Below, piece after piece: positions 1 through 6,447 of a stretch of DNA of 47,189 nucleotides. Below the pieces are notes generated by a model that was not told the DNA's origin, searched no databases, and saw nothing but the letters and a program-made list of their open reading frames with translations. Source of the stretch: Clostridium sp. CAG:964 (lineage in GTDB: Bacteria > Bacillota > Clostridia > Oscillospirales > Acutalibacteraceae); contig FR891337.1 in the NCBI GenBank assembly GCA_000435335.1, positions 109,272 through 156,460 of the forward strand. The letters are read 5' to 3'. Numbering within the stretch: position 1 is the stretch's first letter; every line of letters begins with the position of its first letter. Position numbers and translations under genes: made by a program.

Positions 1-2
1 GC

Positions 3-551
3 AATTATAATCAAATAATAACAAAAGCATCTGACGGAATTAGCTTAGCGTCATTAACAGACAAAATTGAAAGAAAGCTTTCTATAATTAACGGAACAGA
101 TAAAGGCAGCTATACAATCACCAATCTTGCACAACAAAAAGAATCGCTTACAAAAATACTTTCAATAGTGACAGCTATATTGTCTGCTGTTGGTGCGGTT
201 TCACTAATAGTTGCAGGATTGAGTATAATGACTGTTATGCTCGTGTCAGTAGGCGAAAGAAAACGGGAAATAGGAATAAAAAAATCTATTGGAGCCGGCA
301 GATTTGTAATTGTGCGTGAGTTTTTAAGTGAAGCTCTTATGCTTTCTGCTGCCGGATGTATATTAGGAATAGCAATAGCGTATACGCTGGTTTTTGCTGC
401 TGCCAAACTAATTAATGTAACAATTATGATTGATACACTTACAATAGCCGTTACCTGTATGTTTTCAATAGCTTCGGGTGTAGTTTTCGGCGTATATCCT
501 GCACTGAAAGCCGCAAGGCTAAGACCTGCCGAAACGCTTAGAGCTTTATAG
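3..551 (+). CDS. ABC transporter permease, MacB/FtsX type (5' truncated by window)
   Basis: The reading frame is open from the first bases of the window, so only the C-terminal ~182 residues are seen. They contain a short extracytoplasmic piece, then three hydrophobic segments (around SIVTAILSAVGAVSLIVAGL, LMLSAAGCILGIAIAYTLVF and IAVTCMFSIASGVVFGVYPA). Between them lies the cytoplasmic loop GERKREIGIKKSIGA, and the protein ends with ALKAARLRPAETLRAL. The loop and tail are hallmarks of FtsX/MacB-family permeases, which pair with a LolD/MacB-type ATPase to move peptides or lipoproteins or to transmit force across the membrane. The ATPase partner would lie to the left, outside the window. The substrate cannot be told. 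The stop is at 549-551. Confidence 0.9.
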   Translation, partial: NYNQIITKASDGISLASLTDKIERKLSIINGTDKGSYTITNLAQQKESLTKILSIVTAILSAVGAVSLIVAGLSIMTVMLVSVGERKREIGIKKSIGAGRFVIVREFLSEALMLSAAGCILGIAIAYTLVFAAAKLINVTIMIDTLTIAVTCMFSIASGVVFGVYPALKAARLRPAETLRAL

Positions 552-642
552 CTGTTTTTATATATTATCATCATTTTTAATTTTGCTTATACAAAATTTT
601 CAAATAATTTCAAATAATATTGTGCAGTAGGAGGGAGTAATT

Positions 643-1419
643 GTGATTTTATGTAAACCTAACTTGCCTGAAGGCCCTGTCAAAGCGGTTGCTGCGTCCG
701 GTGAATACAGTTATATAACTGACGAATTAAAAAAACTGGGCATAACGGTAGTTACTACAGCTCCGCATACCCGGCTTCCTTATCCTGAAAGATTTCATAC
801 CGATTTGCAGCTTTCACATTACTCTAAGGGCAAAATATTAGTCAGCAGTAATACAACAACGGCGGAGGATAATATTGTTAAAAAATTAACAAATATTAGT
901 GCAAATACCAATGCAAATATTAATATAAAAAAATCTATGTCGCTTTTAGGCAATAAATACCCATATAACATATGCTTTAACAGTGTTGTTATTGACAATA
1001 AATTAATATGCAATGTAAAATTTACAGCTAAAGAAATTATAAAGGAATTTAGCAAGCCTAATTGTAAAATTATAAACACTAAGCAGGGCTACTCCAAATG
1101 CTCTACAGCTGTTGTAAATAGTAATGCAGTGATAACAGCTGACGAGTCAATATTTAAGGTATGTAAAAAGAATAACATTGATGTTTTAAAAATAACTCCG
1201 CAATTTATAAGACTCCCATATTATAATTATGGATTTATAGGCGGATGCTGTACTAAACTTTCAAAGGATATTTTAGCATTTACAGGAAGCGTTAAAAATC
1301 ACCCTGACTACATATTAATAAGGTCATTTCTGCAAAACTACGGAGTATATATTTTAGAGCTAAGTAATAAACCGCTGCTGGATATAGGAGGTATTTTTCC
1401 TTTAACAGAATCAATATGA
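643..1419 (+). CDS. Conserved protein resembling the DUF6873 (GME-fold) group
   Basis: This 258-aa protein has no signal peptide or membrane segment. The GTG start at 643 follows a GGAGGG ribosome site with about 8 nt spacing. The C-terminal third carries a recognisable pattern (GFIGGCCTKLS, LAFTGSVKNHPDY, LELSNKPLLDIGGIFPLTE), which I associate with the clostridial DUF6873 group. I recall that assignment from memory and could not test it. The middle is rich in Asn, Lys and Ile. The gene stands alone: a permease gene ends 90 bp upstream, and the prophage left end begins 26 bp after the stop. In the empty chromosome it would sit directly upstream of the xer gene. The molecular function is unknown. 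Confidence 0.7.
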   Translation: MILCKPNLPEGPVKAVAASGEYSYITDELKKLGITVVTTAPHTRLPYPERFHTDLQLSHYSKGKILVSSNTTTAEDNIVKKLTNISANTNANINIKKSMSLLGNKYPYNICFNSVVIDNKLICNVKFTAKEIIKEFSKPNCKIINTKQGYSKCSTAVVNSNAVITADESIFKVCKKNNIDVLKITPQFIRLPYYNYGFIGGCCTKLSKDILAFTGSVKNHPDYILIRSFLQNYGVYILELSNKPLLDIGGIFPLTESI

Positions 1420-1444
1420 TATTTTATAAGCTAATTGGTTCAGC

Positions 1445-1472
1445 CCCCTACTCTAATTATACAAAATATTCA
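1445..1472 (+). repeat. attL: left 28-bp direct repeat of the prophage
   Basis: The 28 bases run from CCCC through TACTCTAATTATAC to AAAATATTCA and are identical to 9282-9309. They include one full 15-nt arm (ctaattatacaaaat, 1453-1467) and the 4-nt centre (attc) of the palindrome that is complete at the right end. To the right of 1472 the sequence (ctattatttaaaac) no longer matches the palindrome, as expected where phage DNA supplies the second arm. Confidence 0.85.
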
Positions 1473-1947
1473 CTATTATTTAAAACTATTCTTATTATTA
1501 TTTAATTGTTTATATTGTACAAACTTTTTGTAAATATTATTTTATTGTTATTATGCACAACCGTTTTATTAATATTAACTAAAAATGTAATGTAATGTTA
1601 TGCAACAATTATTATTTTGCTGTAATAATTATTTTAATGCATATATGTCAATAGCTATTTTATACAATTTTTTGTTATTGTTTTACGCTGTTGTCATTTT
1701 AAACAAAATTATTTTTGCTATCTCTTGCCTGCAGGGCAGGGGGTAGTTTTTTGCAGCTTGTTATAGTTGTGCGGAGTGGTTCAGAGTGGTTCAGCGGCGA
1801 TACGCTGATAATATTAGCCAATAGAGTTTTTGCGTAGCAAAAACTTACAGCAGAGGCTCGCCAGCACTCGGGTTTATGCTTGCAGTAACTTCCCTGGGCG
1901 GACAGTTACTGTTTTCTACCGCAAAATTCAACCGTCCTAATAAAATA
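1473..1947. other. Phage non-coding region with several hairpins (candidate replication or packaging signals)
   Basis: I see no gene in these ~475 bases. The first 230 are AT-rich and featureless. The rest holds a tandem 10-mer (gagtggttca twice, 1774-1793), a small stem (CAGCG/CGCTG, 1792-1807), a perfect stem AGTTTTTGC/GCAAAAACT with a 3-nt loop (1825-1845), and a stem CAGTAACT/AGTTACTG with a 13-nt loop containing GGGCGG (1883-1911). Filamentous phages keep the complementary-strand origin and packaging signal in such an intergenic region. Which hairpin does what cannot be told. Confidence 0.55.
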
Positions 1948-1969
1948 ACCCCCGGAAATTTCCGGGGGT
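1948..1969. terminator. Strong, probably bidirectional terminator hairpin
   Basis: This is a perfect 22-bp palindrome (acccccggaaa and its complement). It is followed by GTTTTTATTTA on the plus side and by a T-rich stretch (TTATTTTATT) when read leftward. It lies 4 bp beyond the stop of the minus-strand gene at 1974, so it most likely ends the leftward immunity operon. Confidence 0.8.
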
Positions 1970-1973
1970 GTTT

Positions 1974-2282
1974 TTATTTATATTGCTGATGTTGTGGTGG
2001 CATTTGCTGATATTGTTGGTTATGTGGTGTGTTCTGTTGTATTTTTTGGTATTTTATTTCATTTAGTGTTTCTTCTTGTTTGTCATAAATTGTTATAAGC
2101 TGCTTATTGCATATATGTTTGATGTACTGCCTTGTCCTGTCCCTTATGCCCCAATTCCATAGTTTAAATGCTACAAGTATTGCTATAAATATACAAATTG
2201 CAATGCCTGCAGGCGTTGTAAATAAAAAATATGTAAGTACTTCTGATATATAATCTGCTTTTATTTTTGCTGCTATATCCAT
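1974..2282 (-). CDS. Small single-pass membrane protein with Gln-rich tail, prophage
   Basis: This 102-aa protein has one strong membrane segment (about residues 17-43, around LTYFLFTTPAGIAICIFIAI). A basic region follows (RDRTRQYIKHICNK) and then a charged, helical stretch. The tail is rich in Gln, Pro and His (from about residue 82). A GAGGG ribosome site precedes the ATG. It starts 15 bp after the XRE repressor gene on the same strand, so the two form a leftward operon that should be on in the lysogen. A superinfection-exclusion or immunity role is possible by position, but nothing in the sequence proves it. No known family recognised. Confidence 0.75.
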   Translation of the reverse strand: MDIAAKIKADYISEVLTYFLFTTPAGIAICIFIAILVAFKLWNWGIRDRTRQYIKHICNKQLITIYDKQEETLNEIKYQKIQQNTPHNQQYQQMPPQHQQYK

Positions 2283-2297
2283 TTTTTAACCCTCGTT

Positions 2298-2585
2298 TCA
2301 TTTGATTTTTATGTTGTTTATATTGTTGTTTCCTTGTTTTATGTTTATGTTGTTTTTAGTGTTTATGTTGTTTTGCTTTTTGCCTGATAAACCTAACAAA
2401 TAATCTGTTGTTACGCCATAATATCGGGCTAATTCAATAACTAGATCTACTGGTATAGTTCTTATCCCTTTTTCGTACAAACTGTACTGTTGTTGGGTTA
2501 TATTGAGATACTCTGCCAGTTCTCTCTGTGTTATATCATTGTCTTCTCTTAAATCTTTAATTCTTTTTATATAGATATTAATCAC
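2298..2585 (-). CDS. XRE-family helix-turn-helix repressor of the prophage
   Basis: This 95-aa protein has a Cro/CI-type HTH over about residues 8-65 (KDLREDNDITQRELAEYLNI, then QQYSLYEKG, then TTDYLLGLSG). An Asn-rich low-complexity tail of ~28 residues follows. It is divergent from the rightward phage operon and faces three 16-bp palindromes (2605-2672), so it is the likely lysogeny repressor. The start is odd. The first in-frame start-like codon, GTG at 2585, lies inside the Shine-Dalgarno-like AGGGGGTGAT, with no spacing. The real start may be a rare ATT, ATC or ATA codon a few residues later, so the first 1-6 residues are uncertain. Confidence 0.88.
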   Translation of the reverse strand: MINIYIKRIKDLREDNDITQRELAEYLNITQQQYSLYEKGIRTIPVDLVIELARYYGVTTDYLLGLSGKKQNNINTKNNINIKQGNNNINNIKIK

Positions 2586-2604
2586 CCCCTATTTTATTTT
2601 ATTT

Positions 2605-2672
2605 ACATTTGTTTAAATGTGTTGACTTTACATTTATTTATATGTATAATAAATATACATTCAAACGGATGT
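2605..2672. promoter_or_regulatory. Three operator-like 16-bp palindromes for the XRE repressor
   Basis: O1 at 2605-2620 is acatttgtttaaatgt, O2 at 2630-2645 is acatttatttatatgt, and O3 at 2657-2672 is acattcaaacggatgt. All have ACAT at one end, ATGT at the other and the same 16-bp length. Their centres are 25 and 27 bp apart. O2 fills most of the spacer of the rightward promoter, O3 lies just past its -10, and O1 lies just before its -35 on the repressor side. This matches a multi-operator switch of the lambda OR kind. Confidence 0.75.
2622..2650 (+). promoter_or_regulatory. Rightward early promoter of the prophage
   Basis: TTGACT (2622-2627), a 17-bp spacer and TATAAT (2645-2650) form a near-consensus sigma-A promoter. 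Transcription would start near 2657, inside operator O3, and lead into the gene at 2702. The overlap with O2 and O3 implies repression in the lysogen. Confidence 0.85.
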
Positions 2673-2679
2673 AAAAAAT

Positions 2680-2704
2680 TTGAAAGTGAGAGTGATTAAA
2701 AATG
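2680..2704 (+). repeat. 25-bp repeat carrying ribosome site and start codon, copy 1
   Basis: The sequence from ttgaaagtgagagtgatt to aaaaatg is identical to 2925-2949. Each copy ends in the ATG of a phage gene. AGAGTGAT is a partial match to the anti-Shine-Dalgarno complement. Confidence 0.8.
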
Positions 2705-2944
2705 GATAATTCTTTTTTTAAGCGTTTTGCTAATGTAACACGTATTAAAATTGATGGTTTTGAATTTGTTCGTATGGGCGGCAAAAACATTAGGTCTGAT
2801 GATTGGGCTGTTTTGTCTTTTAATGATAAATGTTTTTTGGCGGGTATTGATGTAGTTAGTGCTCGATCTGTTTTTGTTTTTATCAACAACAAGATGAATG
2901 AATTTATTCCACCTGAAATTTTAATTGAAAGTGAGAGTGATTAA
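2702..2944 (+). CDS. Small phage protein, first gene of the rightward operon
   Basis: This 80-aa soluble protein has no membrane segment. It contains mixed hydrophobic and charged residues (KIDGFEFVRMGG, then DDWAVLSFNDKCFLAGIDVV), suggesting a small beta-rich fold, and an acidic end (ESESD). The start is fixed by the 25-bp repeat that carries its ribosome site and ATG. It is directly behind the repressed early promoter, a position where Cro-like, excision or replication-helper genes are found. I recognise no family. Confidence 0.75.
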   Translation: MDNSFFKRFANVTRIKIDGFEFVRMGGKNIRSDDWAVLSFNDKCFLAGIDVVSARSVFVFINNKMNEFIPPEILIESESD

Positions 2945-2949
2945 AAATG
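2925..2949 (+). repeat. 25-bp repeat carrying ribosome site and start codon, copy 2
   Basis: This is a perfect copy of 2680-2704. Here it also encodes the last residues (ESESD and stop) of the gene at 2702 while serving as leader and start codon of the gene at 2947. Confidence 0.8.
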
Positions 2950-3159
2950 TTAACAATGAAACTTATACAGGAAATTAATAACACTCGTGACATGATTGAC
3001 GGCGATCTCAATCGCATTATGATCACGGACGATATAGAAGAGATAAGAAGGTTGACATATTATTTATTTCTCGACATAAATGACCTTATCCGCAAAAATC
3101 AACAAAGAATTGCTAAATCGTTGAGATGTGAAGAAAGTGAGATTGATATTAATGAATGA
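2947..3159 (+). CDS. Small acidic, helical phage protein
   Basis: This 70-aa protein is predicted largely helical and acidic (MTLKLIQEIN-like start, then DDIEEIRRLTYYLFLDINDL, ending EESEIDINE). It begins 2 bp after the preceding stop, using the duplicated 25-bp leader. Its size and heptad-like Leu/Ile spacing suggest a small dimeric helix bundle. No family is recognised, and a regulatory or replication role is only guessed from its early position. Confidence 0.75.
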   Translation: MLTMKLIQEINNTRDMIDGDLNRIMITDDIEEIRRLTYYLFLDINDLIRKNQQRIAKSLRCEESEIDINE

Positions 3160-3171
3160 AAAGCAACGCCA

Positions 3172-3309
3172 ATGCTTGAGAGTATGAATAAGCTTATGCA
3201 AAAAATTTCAAAGAATTTAGATAGTAAGACTTTTACGTTCTTGGAACTAATCGAAATGTCAAACGATGTATACTCTGATATTATGGAAAATTATGGTGAT
3301 GATGATTAA
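3172..3309 (+). CDS. Small phage ORF, 45 aa
   Basis: An in-frame ATG at 3172 opens a 45-codon frame (MLESMNKLMQKISKNLD to the acidic end ENYGDDD, stop at 3307-3309). It is helical and acidic like the gene before it. It starts 12 bp after that gene's stop, without a clear Shine-Dalgarno sequence. An alternative start is the ATG at 3184, four codons in. Operon position and similar composition favour a real gene, but it is short. Confidence 0.5.
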   Translation: MLESMNKLMQKISKNLDSKTFTFLELIEMSNDVYSDIMENYGDDD

Positions 3310-3312
3310 GTG

Positions 3313-3406
3313 TTTGGGCGGTTTACAGCAATTAAAAAAGCTGACATGCTGGACTGGTGGAAGATAAAAGCTCTAACATAGCTGGACCGGTGGAAGCTTC
3401 CCGCCC
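3313..3406 (+). repeat. Phage intergenic element: paired direct repeats inside a GC stem
   Basis: Two near-identical 16-mers, gctggactggtggaag (3348-3363) and gctggaccggtggaag (3381-3396), differ at one base and lie 33 bp apart. They are enclosed by GGGCGG (3316-3321) and CCGCCC (3401-3406), which could close a stem. The T-rich stretch after the stem (tcacttttttatactttttt) makes a terminator possible. A protein-binding or packaging role is also possible. Confidence 0.5.
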
Positions 3407-3451
3407 TCTCACTTTTTTATACTTTTTTAATATTTGTTTGGAGGTTTAAAA

Positions 3452-3742
3452 ATGACAAATTTAAAACGTGTAATAGGTTTTAAAACATCGGCTTGGACAA
3501 GTCCGGATAATGGTAATACTTATCCTGTGCGCCGACTTTATGTTGACTATCCTGCGGCTGAAGTAACAGGCTTAGCGTGCTCTGTTGTCAAATGCAGAGG
3601 TGATAAGATATTTGACGGCGTCGAGGTTGGCGATTATGTCGAGCTGCTTTACGATCAATATGGCAATTGCTGCGCTGTACAACCTGTTGTAGCTGAGCAG
3701 CAAGATTTAATTGATTTTGGCGTTGATATAGCGTCTGAATAA
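3452..3742 (+). CDS. Candidate gpV-like ssDNA-binding protein
   Basis: This 96-aa soluble protein looks mostly beta-strand (RVIGFKTSAWTSPDNGN, RRLYVDYPAAEV, VEVGDYVELLYDQYGNCCAV). The ATG at 3452 follows GGAGG at 3440-3444. A frame extension to TTG 3434 would run through that ribosome site and is rejected. In Ff phages the ssDNA-binding protein gpV (87 aa, OB-like) lies just before the coat genes, and this gene has the same size and place. The VGDYVELLYD stretch would suit an OB barrel. The assignment is by synteny and size only; no sequence family was confirmed. Confidence 0.5.
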   Translation: MTNLKRVIGFKTSAWTSPDNGNTYPVRRLYVDYPAAEVTGLACSVVKCRGDKIFDGVEVGDYVELLYDQYGNCCAVQPVVAEQQDLIDFGVDIASE

Positions 3743-3774
3743 ATTGTTTATATTCTATAGTGGAGGTGATATAA

Positions 3775-3930
3775 ATGACTGTTGCTGATGCGCTTGCCGA
3801 TGTTGCTTCTTGCGTTACTAGTGTGATTACTTCTATGAGTGGCAATCCAATTCTAATGGCTTTTCTTGGTATTGGTCTTGTTGGTGCTGCTGCTGGTTTG
3901 TTCTCAGTGCTTAAACACTCCGCGAGATAA
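3775..3930 (+). CDS. Major coat protein (gpVIII-like)
   Basis: This 51-aa protein has the layout of a filamentous phage major coat protein. It has an acidic/amphipathic helix (TVADALADVASCVTSVITS), a membrane helix (about residues 25-46, PILMAFLGIGLVGAAAGLF) and a short basic end (KHSAR) that would face the DNA. There is no cleavable signal peptide. The acidic N-terminus would have to insert without one, unlike Ff gpVIII. It has the best ribosome site in the phage (TGGAGGTGAT, 3761-3770, 4 nt from ATG), which fits a highly made protein. By hand count 32 of 51 codons end in T. It is followed at once by a terminator hairpin. Confidence 0.85.
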   Translation: MTVADALADVASCVTSVITSMSGNPILMAFLGIGLVGAAAGLFSVLKHSAR

Positions 3931-3950
3931 TATTGGTTGTTGTGTTGCAT

Positions 3951-3977
3951 AAAAGGGTGTGTTTAACATACCCTTTT
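3951..3977 (+). terminator. Hairpin between the coat gene and the adsorption gene (attenuating terminator)
   Basis: AAAAGGGTGTG pairs with CATACCCTTTT (one G-T pair) around a TTTAA loop. A weak T-rich tail follows. It sits between the major coat gene and the pIII-like gene, where Ff phages have their central terminator, and would lower transcription of the minor proteins. Confidence 0.75.
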
Positions 3978-3992
3978 GTCATTTAATAATTT

Positions 3993-6071
3993 ATGAAAAA
4001 GTTTTTTGTATTTTTAATTGTAATTTTAACTGTCTTATCATCTGTTGTAACTGTTTCAGCTGTCGAAACAAGTACAGCAGAGCACGGCGGAAGCTCAGGT
4101 AAGTTTGGAGATACTACAACGATTAATTTGTGGTCAAGCAGTATGTTTCATCATTTTTTTGGTGATAGAAATATAAACGAAAATGGTAATTATAAGAAAT
4201 ATGCTGATGATATATTTAAGTCTGAGGGTAAGGTTGTTAAAGATAGTTTTGGCTGGTTTCATGTTGGCGGTGATGGTCAGCCTGATTTTAGTGGTATGGA
4301 TATTTTTGTAACAGACGGCGAATTTGTTGTTGAAAATAATAACCCTGCTAATGATTCCGAGCATTATGTATCTGTTTCTTGTCGTAATTATTCATATATC
4401 GGAGCTTTGAGATTGGATTTTGAATCTTCTAATAAAGTTTATAAGATTGCTTATAGTGATGTCATTAGTTTTCCGCAACGGTATTATAAAAATATAATTT
4501 ACAAAGATTTGTCTAATCTTGATATATCTAAGCCTGTAACAGCTTATCAATGCAGTAATGTTTATCAATCTTTTTTAGATTATCTAAATGCAGGTCAGTA
4601 TAATTTTACAGATATTAAATTGTTGGATGGTTATAAGAATCTAATCAAGTTTTATGATCAGTTTGATAGCCCAAAAGGAAACTACGGTATTAATTATTAC
4701 GAAACTCCGCTTGAAAACTATATTAATTCAGGTGTTATGTTCAAGGACGATGTTTATTATCAAAATAGTAAGCTTGATGATGATCAAAAAGCTTTTCAAA
4801 TTTCGCAACTTGTTGATTTTTATATAATACCCAACAAATTTACTCAGCAATCTTTTACTAATATGCGTTTGTTTGATTTTTTAGATAGTAATATGTCATT
4901 AAATGCTGTTGATGATTATCTTAAAAATAATAGCTGTGCTTTGTATTATGATGAATCTGGAATTTTAGAAACTTCTGATTGGTACACCAAACATATTGTT
5001 AACGGACAAAGTATAGTTACTAATTTTGCCACTAATTTTAAGTTAGGTTATTGGAAGGATAAGCAACAGTTTTATATTAAATTTACTATGCCTGATGCTT
5101 ATAGCCGTCTTGATAATGCTGATAAAACATCAGTTATTTTAACCGGTTGCCATACAAAGCATAGTTGTCAGGCGGTTAATCCTAAGACTGGCGAAGAAAT
5201 ATCAGCAGGCTTTGGTAAAAATATAAATAATGCTGATAATGCTAAGCGTCCTTCTAAGAAAGAGCTTTTAGATAATGGCTGGCAAAGAGGTTATCCAAAT
5301 ACTAAGGGTAATTATGTTTACAAAATGACTTTAAATGTCAATGGTGAGGAGTATCTATATGTGTACTTTGCAAATATGCCTAGCGTTTCTAGTAATTTTT
5401 TCAGTGATAATTGTATTCAATATGGTGTTAATTTTTATGGTACAAAAGGTTATTTTTATGATCCGGTCAACAATGTTTCGCATGAGTTTGATATGACTAA
5501 TTTTAGTACTGATGAAACTAGGGACTTTAACAATAAAAATTATTTTGGTTCTGCTAGTGTTAAGGTTCGTGATCCTCTTGACGCCGTTAAGGATTTTCTC
5601 GGCAGTAGTTCTCAATCTGTTACTGCAGATTTCTTAGGTATAGATATTTCAGAGTTTTCTAACACTTTTACAGCGTACTTCTGGACCAACTACACGGGTA
5701 GCCTTAAAGCTGGATATAAAGGCTATTATGTGCAGTTTAACTGGCGTTTAGAAGGTAATGAGCATTTTCAGAAGAATAATTCTGATGATACTCATAATTA
5801 TGATGATGATTATAAAAAAGATGAGGCTCAAAAAGACAACAATGGCAACACTCACGGCGGTGCCGTAGAGGATGCAACTACTGGCAATGTATATGGTGAT
5901 AATAATTTTCGTAGTGATGATTTTAATTTTGATGATAATACCTTGTGGTCATATGCTAACCAGTTTTTAGCTTTCGCAGCTAAATGTTTTACAGTCTTGC
6001 CTGCCTGGATTTGGATGCTTATTGGTTCTTCTTTCGTAATTATTATTATTCTGCGTTTGCTCGGTAGGTGA
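3993..6071 (+). CDS. pIII-like minor coat/adsorption protein
   Basis: This 692-aa secreted and membrane-anchored protein has a signal peptide at residues 1-23 (MKKFFVFLIVILTVLSS, cleavage near VSA). A large ectodomain rich in Tyr, Asn and Asp follows. An Asp/Asn-rich linker covers about residues 590-655, and one C-terminal membrane helix ends the protein (about 665-690, LPAWIWMLIGSSFVIIIILR). This layout and its place between the coat and zot genes match Ff pIII, which binds the host receptor and ends the virion. At almost 700 aa it is longer than Ff pIII (about 400 aa). No Shine-Dalgarno sequence is visible before the ATG, which may keep output low. The receptor is unknown. Sequence identity to known pIII was not tested. 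Confidence 0.75.
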   Translation: MKKFFVFLIVILTVLSSVVTVSAVETSTAEHGGSSGKFGDTTTINLWSSSMFHHFFGDRNINENGNYKKYADDIFKSEGKVVKDSFGWFHVGGDGQPDFSGMDIFVTDGEFVVENNNPANDSEHYVSVSCRNYSYIGALRLDFESSNKVYKIAYSDVISFPQRYYKNIIYKDLSNLDISKPVTAYQCSNVYQSFLDYLNAGQYNFTDIKLLDGYKNLIKFYDQFDSPKGNYGINYYETPLENYINSGVMFKDDVYYQNSKLDDDQKAFQISQLVDFYIIPNKFTQQSFTNMRLFDFLDSNMSLNAVDDYLKNNSCALYYDESGILETSDWYTKHIVNGQSIVTNFATNFKLGYWKDKQQFYIKFTMPDAYSRLDNADKTSVILTGCHTKHSCQAVNPKTGEEISAGFGKNINNADNAKRPSKKELLDNGWQRGYPNTKGNYVYKMTLNVNGEEYLYVYFANMPSVSSNFFSDNCIQYGVNFYGTKGYFYDPVNNVSHEFDMTNFSTDETRDFNNKNYFGSASVKVRDPLDAVKDFLGSSSQSVTADFLGIDISEFSNTFTAYFWTNYTGSLKAGYKGYYVQFNWRLEGNEHFQKNNSDDTHNYDDDYKKDEAQKDNNGNTHGGAVEDATTGNVYGDNNFRSDDFNFDDNTLWSYANQFLAFAAKCFTVLPAWIWMLIGSSFVIIIILRLLGR

Positions 6072-6075
6072 TTTT

Positions 6076-6228
6076 ATGTCTGATTTACAATCTTTGTTAA
6101 ATGTTCTTTATGATGTTATGACTATGCAGTTTACTGTTTTTGGATTAACTTTATCATGGTTTAGCGTTTTTATGGGTTGCGTACTTATCAGCTTAGTTAT
6201 GTATGCAGTTATTAGATTATTTTTGTGA
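6076..6228 (+). CDS. Small phage membrane protein, 50 aa (minor virion protein candidate)
   Basis: ATG at 6076 follows AGGTGATTTT and opens a 50-codon frame (MSDLQSLLNVLYDVMTMQFT and then a hydrophobic helix ending YAVIRLFL). It has one long membrane segment (about residues 20-48). It starts 4 bp after the pIII-like gene, where Ff phages carry small virion-tip proteins (gpVI; gpVII/IX are of similar size). It is clearly translated-looking, T-ending in codon use, and tightly packed. The exact equivalent cannot be assigned. Confidence 0.75.
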   Translation: MSDLQSLLNVLYDVMTMQFTVFGLTLSWFSVFMGCVLISLVMYAVIRLFL

Positions 6229-6237
6229 GGTGATTTC

Positions 6238-6447
6238 ATGAGCTTTTTGTATTTATTTTTGTATGTTATTGTTTGTATTCTTACTGTTTGTTCTGTTGTA
6301 TCTATAATACAATTTTTTATTGATTTGAGACGCTGCAGTGCTTTGCGATCAGAGCTTAAAGAGTTAATTAACCGTGCTAAGCTGCTTGATGTTCCTGATC
6401 CTTCGCCAGCTCTTAAGGAGGTTGAAGACAATGCCGATACAAACTGA
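6238..6447 (+). CDS. Small phage membrane protein, 69 aa
   Basis: One N-terminal membrane helix (about residues 3-28, LYLFLYVIVCILTVCSVVSI) is followed by a charged cytoplasmic helix (DLRRCSALRSELKELINRAK) and an acidic tail. The ribosome site GAGGTGATTTC overlaps the preceding stop region and places ATG at 6238. Its end overlaps the next gene by 17 bp, indicating translational coupling. It is probably a virion-tip or assembly protein; no family is recognised. Confidence 0.75.
   Translation: MSFLYLFLYVIVCILTVCSVVSIIQFFIDLRRCSALRSELKELINRAKLLDVPDPSPALKEVEDNADTN

Noticed and set aside
1804..1818. TAATATTA stretch like the circovirus/geminivirus nick site
   Set aside because: It is not in the loop of a proper stem and the phage Rep is of the Rep_trans type, which does not use that motif. 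AT-rich chance match.
3588..3950. Minus-strand 120-codon open frame across the gpV-like and coat genes
   Set aside because: It is antisense to two well-supported genes, lacks a ribosome site, and is explained by the T-ending codons of the plus strand leaving few stops on the other strand.
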